Source of the DNA: Ceriagrion tenellum
Taxonomy: Eukaryota > Arthropoda > Insecta > Odonata > Coenagrionidae
Length of the DNA stretch: 64,000 nucleotides
NCBI GenBank assembly: GCA_963169105.1
Contig: OY720633.1
Coordinates: forward strand, 140,598,700-140,662,699
Reading direction: 5' to 3'
The notes under the pieces are model-generated. The model was not told the DNA's origin, did no database searches, and saw only the letters and a program-made list of their open reading frames with translations. The translations under genes were made by a program, and so were the position numbers. This document shows, piece by piece, positions 12,721 through 20,289 of the stretch (position 1 is its first letter; every line of letters starts with the position of its first letter).

Positions 12721-13387
12721 CGTCGCACTCTTGGATTGGAGGCTTTTGAAACGTGAGAATGGAGAGAAACGGAGAACTTGAGGCGAAATGAGTGGGAAGA
12801 CGAAAACGGAGATGTGGTGTGATTTCTCGAGAAGGCTTTTGCTCCATTTCCACTGCTTAATATGCAGAGAGCTCTCGCATAAGTTCGTGGCGCGGCGCGG
12901 CGGAAGAATTTTGAGACATGAGCTGCGGAACATTCACAATCCTCCGAAATGTGATCGAATCGTTTTTGATGCGCAGTGCCAGTTGGCAATCCATATACAA
13001 CAGACAACTGTAATACCAACCCAAGTGCTTCGAGAAATAGGATCACTCACCACTTCCTGCATTCCGATTTGACTCGTCTCACTGAGAGACTTCATGCAGG
13101 TACCTCCTGGTAAAGCCAAAGCAAGGGATGATTTTTATCCAACTGCCTTTGAGCCTCGCGGAGGCGCTCCTCGAGCCTTTTTTGAAAGTGGTCCCCCCTG
13201 CCTCAGTCTGTCCCGTTGCCAACCTCTCCTCCCCTCCGTCCTTCCCCTTGGCCTCCTCCACTTCTATTTCCCCTACAAATCACGTAGGTCTAGTTCAGGA
13301 ACGTTTGCGAGACCTTTATGTGCATCCAACAAAACGTGGTTAGAGTTGAGTTGAGGGCCAAAATCAAACTGCGAGAATGCAAATAAA

Positions 13388-13470
13388 TACAGTAGCAAAT
13401 CGATAATACGAAGTTGGCGGGACCGAAAAATCGGCACTTCGTATTTTCGAGTTTCGTATTTTCGAATCTT
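13388..13470 (+). mobile_element. pogo/Tigger-like terminus (partial)
   Basis: A TA dinucleotide at 13388-13389 is followed by CAGTAGCAAATCGATAATAC. Nearby are GACCGAAAAATCGG and two TTCGTATTTTCGA repeats. Starting with CAG after TA and carrying repeated CGTATTTTCGA boxes is characteristic of pogo/Tigger-type termini and MITEs. I could not find the partner terminus between here and the Transib element. Similar TTCGTATTTTCGAA boxes occur at 27504-27552. The assignment is by pattern only. Confidence 0.45.
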
Positions 13471-13750
13471 TTTAATAAATCGCGAAAAATATTTCCCCTC
13501 TCCCCCCTGACTTCTCTGGTCTTTGAAAACGTTTTAAAACACTTTATAGTCGTTATTCGAGAAAGCATTCGAAATAATGTCTTTAAATCATAAATTAAAT
13601 GTCACAAACGTTCGTGAAATAACTATCACTACTTAGTACCCTATGCAAATGATTTTTAGTTTGATATTATTTTCTTTGCAAATTTTTTGCTCTGTTTAGA
13701 AGACGTATATAAAGCAAGTTCTGCATGTTTATGAGACTTTCGCTTTGTTA

Positions 13751-13828
13751 ATCTGTGGCTAGACCGGTGCGCCGCCGCGCCGCGACGTCGCCGCCGATGG
13801 ATTTTATGCAGCGCGCCGCGGATAGCGC
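13751..13828 (+). repeat. GC-rich CGCCG island interrupted by the Transib insertion (left part)
   Basis: After ATCTGTGGCT comes AGACCGGTGCGCCG and then dense CGCCG motifs. The island resumes on the other side of the transposon (16966-17005) with an inverted GGCGCGGCGGCGCGCGCC. The central CCGATGGATTTTAT is similar to CCGATGGTTTTTAT in the reverse complement of 23541-23690. The two islands are therefore probably copies of one short GC-rich repeat family. Confidence 0.5.
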
Positions 13829-13833
13829 CGCCG
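13829..13833 (+). repeat. Transib target-site duplication, left (CGCCG)
   Basis: CGCCG immediately precedes CACAGTG, and the same 5-mer immediately follows CACTGTG at 16961-16965. Five-bp GC-rich duplications are characteristic of Transib elements. Confidence 0.85.
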
Positions 13834-13872
13834 CACAGTGGTCTGAATACCCTCATTTCCCGGACAAAAGTC
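13834..13872 (+). promoter_or_regulatory. 23-RSS-like transposon end (left)
   Basis: The heptamer CACAGTG (13834-13840), a spacer of exactly 23 bp (13841-13863) and ACAAAAGTC (13864-13872) mirror the layout of a V(D)J 23-RSS. The heptamer matches perfectly and the nonamer matches ACAAAAACC at 7 of 9. These are inferred to be the transposase recognition sequences. Confidence 0.7.
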
Positions 13873-14580
13873 CCTTTTTCGAATATTATGCATGTTCCTC
13901 AAATTGGAGTTCAAATTGTAGTTAAATGTTCATCCCAAGTAAAACAAACAATTTTTTATGTCCATCTTCAACTGTTCCGATGCTACAGACCTGAGAATAG
14001 AAGGATCGTGATTTGCTTGTTTTCAGGCAGAGAAATTAGCAATATTCCATTTGCGCTCCTCTGCTATCGGGTGTGATTCCCTAAACGATACTGAATACAG
14101 TTGGTTCGTTGGAACTTAAGAATTGTGTTCATATGCTATACGTCGTGTTAGATTAGAAATAAGCTATAAAACAGAGCTTCATCTGACCTCATTTAATAAT
14201 CGGCATTCTAAAAATAACTTTGAGCTACAAAATTTCCACTACGTTACACTACGTTCTGCTTTAGTTGCGTATGTAGAATGATATCTCTTCTATCAATTGT
14301 TGAAAGAATTAGATGCGCATCGCTGCGCATTTTCAATTGAGGAGGTTACATGGTCACTCGGGACGAATGTTGAAAGACCCTCGTTCCCTAGGAGAAGGCG
14401 TAAAATAGTCGTATCGAATTCACAATTTCTAGGAATGTGGGATTTTGCGACAAACAGTATATGAATTTAGAAATTCATATACTGTCTGTCTATACAGACA
14501 ACATTTAGCATCTCTTTCAAGTTTTTAATATTATGTATCTAAATTCTCGCTGAAACGTTGTGGGCATGCGATATCAAACT
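13834..14580 (+). repeat. Left 747-bp terminal inverted arm of the Transib element
   Basis: This is the mirror of 16214-16960. It contains a short self-complementary GGACAAAAGTCC near the tip, a small inverted repeat around 14458-14512, and an unrecognised 62-codon frame at 13888-14076 that necessarily appears in both arms. Homology stops abruptly after ATATCAAACT at 14580. Confidence 0.93.
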
Positions 14581-14586
14581 GCGGGT

Positions 14587-14593
14587 CACTATG
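14587..14593 (+). other. Heptamer-like CACTATG at the inner arm boundary
   Basis: CACTATG lies 7 bp inside the point where left-arm homology ends. It matches the variant heptamer known from Transib/ProtoRAG ends. It could mark the edge of an older, inner element, but a matching inverse at the other side of the core was not found, so chance is possible. Confidence 0.25.
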
Positions 14594-14639
14594 CTGCAGG
14601 TGTATTTAATAAAAACAGATCACTTTTTTAAAAGTTAAC

Positions 14640-14645
14640 TTTATT
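14640..14645 (-). terminator. Polyadenylation signal AATAAA for the transposase gene
   Basis: AATAAA on the minus strand lies about 30 bp downstream of the shifted-frame stop codon of the transposase, a normal position for an animal 3' end signal. Confidence 0.5.
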
Positions 14646-14676
14646 TAAATTTAATATGTCATGACAAAACGAAGCA

Positions 14677-15985
14677 TTAACTTTCTACATCCTCTGATTC
14701 GAATGATTGAGGGATGTCCGACTTCTCATGAGGTTCTTGTAGCAGCTGTAGGACATCACTAGATATTACAGCATTATTCCGTCTCACCTTTCTTCTCATG
14801 CTGGTGATCAATGGGTCGGATGATACTAGCAATGTGGATAAGGTCTTCGTTACATTCCACCCTCGACATCTTTCTTGTGTTCATTTCTCTATATTTTCTT
14901 GCGTCTTTATTTCTAGCTTCTTGGGCGTCCTCGGAAAAAAGTCCTATAGGCAATGGAGCGACTTGTATGATATCCGCCCCATGCATTAGAAGCATATGAA
15001 GCGAGGCTGGCATCTCATACCAGCCGTACAAATGTACAAAGAGCCGGGCTGTCTCTCTAGTGTAGTCCCGGAAAGTCTCAAGATTTATTTCGTAAGAGCT
15101 TGCCAAAGCGTGCAGGATATTTGACAAGCGCTGAATGAGCTTGACATTGACTCCGGTAATTTCTGCGGAAAGTTCATGATGCTCAAAGAAATGGCGTACA
15201 GAGTTCCCGTCGTTCGTTGTACCGCTGCCTTGTTTTGGTTGATCGACTATAAGGCCAATTTTTACTCTAAAAGCCTTCTGTATTTCCTGTTTCCTCATAG
15301 CTACACTCTTTTTGTCGTACTCCGTAGAGACGCGCCACTTCTTGATACTTAGCTTGTATGCAATGTGCAGGATACACTCGTACGTCCTTATCCAGCAATG
15401 CAAAGGCGACAGGCCATAGTGGTATGCATGGGTGTTCACAGGCTTTTTTGCAATCTCCTCCAAGTTATTCATTTCTGATGGCTTCGACTGGCAGATATTG
15501 CAGGTCTGTGATGAGGCAGTAGACGTTAGTACATTGCAAACCTTACCGTCAATCATGGTCAGGTATAATTTGTGAGTAACACAGCAGTGAAACTCAAAAT
15601 TATTACATGTCGTAGGTTGTAATTTGTCCATTTGTTGCTGGAAATTTTCCTTGTGCGCGACCGTAACAGCTCCTGTTTCTTTGACGAACTCAAATTTTAG
15701 AGGTCGACAGAATCTTGGTGATGACGCGCGCGGATTTTGCCACAAAATTACTTTTCCCCTCTGCCCTATCCGTGTAACCATCTGTAACGGAACAAGTGAT
15801 GTGAAAAATATGCTGCCATCATGAAAATTAGGATCAGGGGCAGTTTGCTTGTACGTGGAATGACCTGACGCACCATCAAATCCCCATTTACACACGAGGG
15901 ACAAGTTATATCGCTGTTCAGGAGACAAAGTCCTTATCACAGACTCCTGAACGGTTAGAATGAATAACTCAATTTGACCGTCCAC
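14677..15985 (-). CDS. Transib-like (RAG1-superfamily) DDE transposase, N-terminally short, apparent frameshift
   Basis: This gene encodes the catalytic core of a cut-and-paste recombinase of the RNase H-fold DDE type. The uninterrupted frame (15985 to 14774, 403 codons counted from a GTG) contains D37 in KWGFDGASG, D146 in LTMIDGK and E356 in SEDAQEARNK. These align with RAG1 D600, D708 and E962. Zinc ligands C162/C165 (CNIC) and H330/H335 (SLHMLLMHG) align with RAG1 C727/C730 and H937/H942, and TTNDGN matches RAG1's RMNGN segment. The frame stops at 14774. A one-base shift at about 14778 (AAAGGTGAG) continues for about 33 more residues, including SSDVLQLLQEP, to a stop at 14677-14679; this looks like the true C-terminus. 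An in-frame TAA lies two codons upstream of the GTG and no ATG is available, so the nonamer-binding and dimerisation part is missing or sits in an undetected upstream exon. Confidence 0.9.
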
Positions 15986-16100
15986 AATTTAGATAAATTG
16001 ACTCACCTACCTTCCCACGCGAGGGAAGGAGACTGAGTCAAAAATCATTACTATACCAAATGTGTGTAAAGCGTATCACTTTATTGGCTTTAAAATGTAC

Positions 16101-16202
16101 TTGTTTTATTTAGGATGAATTTTTAGTAATAAATTGGACTCCAGTTTAACTAAAATGCGGGAAGTTCGAAAAATGGACTTTTGTCCGGGAAATGAGGGTT
16201 TT
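16101..16202 (+). repeat. Diverged internal copy of the transposon's right end
   Basis: This ~100-bp stretch, including GGACTTTTGTCCGGGAAATG, is a diverged copy of the terminal segment at about 16850-16947, in the same orientation. It lacks the terminal CACTGTG: the sequence runs GAGGGTTTTGATAGG where the true end has GAGGGTATTCAGACC. It ends just before right-arm homology starts at 16214. It may be the worn end of an older element around which the present arms were built. Confidence 0.75.
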
Positions 16203-16213
16203 GATAGGAGGGA

Positions 16214-16960
16214 AGTTTGATATCGCATGCCCACAACGTTTCAGCGAGAATTTAGATACATAATATTAAAAACTTGAAAGAGATGCTAAATGTTGTCTGT
16301 ATAGACAGACAGTATATGAATTTCTAAATTCATATACTGTTTGTCGCAAAATCCCACATTCCTAGAAATTGTGAATTCGATACGACTATTTTACGCCTTC
16401 TCCTAGGGAACGAGGGTCTTTCAACATTCGTCCCGAGTGACCATGTAACCTCCTCAATTGAAAATGCGCAGCGATGCGCATCTAATTCTTTCAACAATTG
16501 ATAGAAGAGATATCATTCTACATACGCAACTAAAGCAGAACGTAGTGTAACGTAGTGGAAATTTTGTAGCTCAAAGTTATTTTTAGAATGCCGATTATTA
16601 AATGAGGTCAGATGAAGCTCTGTTTTATAGCTTATTTCTAATCTAACACGACGTATAGCATATGAACACAATTCTTAAGTTCCAAAGAACCAACTGTATT
16701 CAGTATCGTTTAGGGAATCACACCCGATAGCAGAGGAGCGCAAATGGAATATTGCTAATTTCTCTGCCTGAAAACAAGCAAATCACGATCCTTCTATTCT
16801 CAGGTCTGTAGCATCGGAACAGTTGAAGATGGACATAAAAAATTGTTTGTTTTACTTGGGATGAACATTTAACTACAATTTGAACTCCAATTTGAGGAAC
16901 ATGCATAATATTCGAAAAAGGGACTTTTGTCCGGGAAATGAGGGTATTCAGACCACTGTG
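16214..16960 (-). repeat. Right 747-bp terminal inverted arm of the Transib element
   Basis: Inverted copy of 13834-14580, gap-free, with one mismatch seen (A16686 against G14108). It lies upstream of the transposase on the gene's strand, so any promoter would be in or near this arm; I see no clear TATA/Inr pair that I would assert. Confidence 0.93.
16922..16960 (-). promoter_or_regulatory. 23-RSS-like transposon end (right)
   Basis: Reverse complement of the left tip: CACAGTG at the border, a 23-bp spacer, then ACAAAAGTC. Both ends therefore carry the same 23-type spacing, unlike the 12/23 pair used by vertebrate RAG. Confidence 0.7.
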
Positions 16961-16965
16961 CGCCG
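16961..16965 (+). repeat. Transib target-site duplication, right (CGCCG)
   Basis: CGCCG directly follows the right CACTGTG and matches 13829-13833 exactly. Confidence 0.85.
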
Positions 16966-17005
16966 GTCCCCCATGTCGGCGCGGCGGCGCGCGCCGTCAT
17001 ATGCG
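16966..17005 (+). repeat. GC-rich CGCCG island, right part
   Basis: GGCGCGGCGGCGCGCGCC here is inverted relative to the GGTGCGCCGCCGCGCC start of the left part at 13766. If the transposon and one CGCCG are removed, the two parts form a roughly palindromic GC-rich unit. Confidence 0.45.
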
Positions 17006-17369
17006 GCCATGTACGAATCATTGCCTATAGAGCATGGCTTCTGTATTTAATTACACTAATTTTTGCTGGCTCCTCATCATTGTATTTCATAACTTTGTCA
17101 AACATTGCTCACCACAGTTACACATTTTTCCGTGCAGCAATATTAACAGTCTTTCCTTAATAGCGACAGTTATCCGTGCGTTTAGGGAGGGAACCATCTT
17201 CAAAGACTTCGAGATATCTTTTTAAGCTCATCCACTACTTTGAACGCTAGGGCAGTATCCGGTGTATTCAAATAAAAAAATTGTATTTTATTCTTATTTT
17301 AAGCATTTTCAAGCATCCTCTCTCATTGAACTTGTAATATTTGTAGGCTATATCATAATGTTAAAGGCT

Positions 17370-18170
17370 ATATCAAAATGTTAATAGTAGTTTTTGATAA
17401 GGAAAATGGGGAGAATAACTGTATGATGAGGGCGAATGGTGAAGTAATTGAACAAGTGGATGATTTTGTGTACTTGGATAAGATGTACCTATGCGAAAGA
17501 TGGAAGAATAGATGAGGAGATAAAGAGACGTGCAAATGCTGGAAGAAAAGTGGTAGGTAGCATGTGAAGCATGTCAAGGAATGAATGCTTGTGTAAGGAA
17601 GCGAAAATTGCCGTGTACAAAAGTGTACTTCTTCCCACTTTGCTATATGGTTGTGAAACATGGGTATTTCAGGAGAGACATTATAGTAGACTAAACGCCG
17701 TGGGTATGAGTTATCTGAGGAGTGTTTGCGGAAAAAGTAGGATAGATAGGGTCAGGAATGAGTGGGTCATGAATAAATGTGGGTTAAATGCTCCAGTAGT
17801 GGACGAGTATGAAAGGAGTGTGCTTCGTTGGTCTGGCCACGTTGAGAGAATGGATGAGAGTTGAATATCGAAACAGATATATGAGAGTAAAATGAATGGT
17901 GTGAGAGGTAGAGGTAGGCCAAGAAAGTTGTGGTTGAATGTGATTGAGGAAATTCTTAGGAGGAGGAATATTAGGAGTCTTAAAAACAGGAGGGCGTGTA
18001 TGAAACAGTGTATGGGGGTAAATGAGGCAAAAGAGGTTTGCAAGGATAGGCCAGTATGGATGAAATTATGGAAGCAGAGTTACGTGTACAATTATGTATT
18101 GATGAGAGAAACATTTTGGCTGCGCCTACCCCGGAAGGGAACGGCGTGATTGGTATGTATGTAATTATAC
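17370..18170 (+). mobile_element. RTE-like non-LTR retrotransposon relic (C-terminal half of ORF)
   Basis: Plus-strand translation gives the segment that follows the RT catalytic core in RTE-type elements. A DDFVYLD region near 17460 is followed by LLPTLLYGCETW (about 17629-17664), YLRSVCGKSRIDRVRNE, the GHVERMDES region and RGRGRPRKLW (about 17908-17937). The frame is broken by a stop near 17514 and another at 17861-17863, so the two longest pieces are 17571-17864 and 17892-18149. The RT catalytic motif and endonuclease are absent (5' truncated). The element ends near a short GTAT repeat at 18153-18166. It is not functional. Confidence 0.8.
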
Positions 18171-18555
18171 ACAGTAAAATTCCTTTGTTCTACTCCATGT
18201 TTTAAAGTATAGCGCCACTTTAATTCAGCCAAAGTTGAGGCTTGAGGGTACCGAGTGGAGACCGCAGAAACTCTTTATCTGCTACGTGCTCATGAAGTGC
18301 CATGCGCCAGCGTGGGCCCTCATTTTGAATGTCTCCGAGCTCAGATTTTTGGACCTTATGTCGCTCTCAGAACCTCTAGCTCGATCCCACCCATCAGGTG
18401 GGTGAATGTATGGAACGAGCTAGAGCAATAGAAACACCTGCACCCGGCTATGTTTCAGCATTGTATGTGACCTTTAAAAGTAATTTCTTATAAGTATTCT
18501 ACCGGTAAAAGAGAAGAGACAGCTAGAGAATCTCCTTCTGGTTTTCTACACTTTT
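18171..18555. other. Spacer between two LINE relics, nothing recognised
   Basis: I see no coding frame or structured element. The stretch separates two non-LTR relics on opposite strands. Confidence 0.4.
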
Positions 18556-18559
18556 AGGG

Positions 18560-20010
18560 TTCTATCTCCCTCTAGTGCTACCATTTTTGCCTCAGCATAC
18601 AATATACCGTTCTCCATCCGTCCAAGAAACCAATTCTCCTTTTTTACCTTTCCCTGCTTGCCCAAAATTCTTCCCTCTATCACGCTGTTGTGTTACTCAC
18701 TTCCGCAAGATATCTACTCTGCCTACCCCAGATTTCATTCAGAAGTTTCTTCATTTCCGGGATAGGAATAAGCACTCTGGCCATACTCCTTCCTCATAGA
18801 TCCATCAAATTAGTTCAGGAAAAGCTTTCCTAACATTTTTACTTAAATTAATTAGCAACTCCGAAGGTATGTTCTCCACTCCTACAGCTTTTCTTGCCTT
18901 CATATCTTTCAATCATTTCTCTTTTTCACCGCAGAGTATCATTGGACCGATGCTTTCCTCATCTAGTGTTCCTTGATCCTTCACATCTAAATTAGTTTAT
19001 CTACTATCGCTGTCTACTATCGCTCTTCCTCGTATTCTCTCCACCTACCTTGAATATCTTCTTGCTCGATTAATATACTACCTACTCTGCTGTTAAGATT
19101 TGGTACCGTTTTCCTCTCTCCCCGCCCGATAGCAATTTTATTTTACCGCAAAACGCACCCTTTTCCCCATCTTATTGCAGCTTATCCATCTCCTCGCAGG
19201 CCCTTTTCCGCCAGTTTTCCTTCGCCCGATTTGTTATTCACCGGAGTTGATAATTATACTCATTGTCCTACCTAGTTCAGTGTTGGCATTTTTCACCTCC
19301 TCTCCTCCATTTTCCCAATCATTTCTTGCGTAACCCACTACTCCTTAACCCCCTCGTTTCCACTTATCCTTTCGTTTTTTCCGCCTCTCTTAATATGCCT
19401 GTATGTATATTCTCCCATGTTTTCTCCATTCCCTTAGCTTCACTTATGTTCCATTCCACTTGTTCTTGGTATTCCCTTCTTTTTTTCCCTACCAAAGCTT
19501 CAAAGTTCCATCACTTTCTCCATCTACTTTTTGAAATCTGCGATCACATATCATCATAATTAAGTTATGATTCAAGCCAGCATTCAAACAAAATTCAACT
19601 GCCTTCTCGTCGCGATCATTTCTCGTTTCTAATCCTTACCCTCCCACTTCATACCCATCTCTCCCTTCCCCCACTACTGCGTTCCAGACACCCATTACTA
19701 TTAGGTTTCTCTTGTTCGGGAACTCTCTGATTATCTCCTCCAGCTGTTTATACAGTCCATCCACCTCTTAATACCCATGGTTGCTTGTGGGCATGTACAC
19801 CTGGGCTATGACGAAAGTTGTTGAGCGTACTTTTATTTCAACCGCTAGTATGCTGTCACTCTGTTCAATGTTTACTACCCTCCTCCCCAATTTTGCGTTC
19901 AATACTATAGCTACCCCAAGTTGACTCTCATACCCACCACTATAGATTACCCTGTAACTATCACTGCAATAGTCTCCGCTGTCCTTCCATCACTCCTCGC
20001 ACATCTCAAA
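18560..20010 (-). mobile_element. RTE-like non-LTR relic: APE endonuclease domain and linker to RT
   Basis: Minus-strand translation from about 20010 shows an apurinic-type endonuclease. IYSGGYESQLGVAIVLN is followed by VIAQVYMPTSN (about 19783-19815) and LIVMGVWNAVVGEGRDGYE (about 19650-19711). Further on (about 18806-18920), AVGVENIPSELLINLSKN and EEGVWPECL match the linker that leads into reverse transcriptase. In-frame stops and shifts are present; the usual GDWN acidic residue reads V, which would abolish nuclease activity. The RT domain itself is missing beyond about 18560. This is an inactive relic in the opposite orientation to its neighbour at 17370-18170. Confidence 0.8.
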
Positions 20011-20022
20011 GACATCCACGTC

Positions 20023-20278
20023 CTCTTGGACAATCCGGCAAACCGTTTTGGCGCAGGGACCGTTTTAGCCGAGAAGGCCGCTAGGGCACTGGGGCGTTTC
20101 GGTTATCACTCGGCTAGTAGCGATTCTTTTTTGATTTACAACTAGAGGCAGTATTTATAAATGTGTCAAATAAAATTGTAACTATTGTATGTAATGTGTT
20201 GTAAATTTATTGTGACCCATCCAAAGGGAAATTACAGAATGTAAATTATTTGTAAATAAATTTATTTATTTATTTAAT
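20023..20278 (+). repeat. Possible retroelement 3' tail ending in an ATTT repeat
   Basis: The segment ends in TAAATAAATTTATTTATTTATTT (20252-20276), which resembles the simple-repeat tail of a non-LTR element or SINE. The upstream GC-richer part (20035-20115) is not recognised. This is pattern-based only. Confidence 0.3.
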
Positions 20279-20289
20279 TTGGTGTTGCT

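Larger units (their letters stand above)
13834..16960 (-). mobile_element. Transib/RAG1-superfamily DNA transposon with 747-bp terminal arms
   Basis: The element is 3,127 bp, bounded by CACAGTG and its inverse CACTGTG and flanked by the 5-bp duplication CGCCG. The terminal inverted arms are 747 bp each (13834-14580 and 16214-16960) and align without gaps; I see a single mismatch, G14108 against A16686. The 1,633-bp core holds one minus-strand transposase gene, a polyadenylation signal and a diverged extra copy of the right end. No RAG2-like gene is present and there is no room for one. Heptamer, duplication length and catalytic residues all agree with Transib/RAG1. The long arms are unusual because Transib inverted repeats are normally tens of bp. 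The near-identical arms suggest recent insertion or arm-to-arm conversion. The frameshift and short N-terminus suggest it now depends on a transposase supplied in trans. Confidence 0.92.

Noticed and set aside
13888..14076. 62-codon frame found identically in both transposon arms (also 16718-16906, minus)
   Set aside because: Its duplication follows from the arm duplication. No family resemblance; not enough to call a gene, though it could in principle hold a transposase exon.
15953..16010. Short intron upstream of the transposase (AG/GTGAGT at 16005 with CTAAC and TTCAG)
   Set aside because: The signals look good, but joining the exons in the phase needed for the transposase places a stop codon at the junction, so I do not propose it.
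14677..16960. A RAG2-like partner gene as in ProtoRAG
   Set aside because: No second ORF or kelch-like sequence; the core has no room outside the transposase.
13834..16960. Long inverted arms as an assembly artefact
   Set aside because: The CGCCG duplication, matching heptamers at both borders, distinct flanks and a real gene between the arms favour a genuine element; read-level proof is still lacking.
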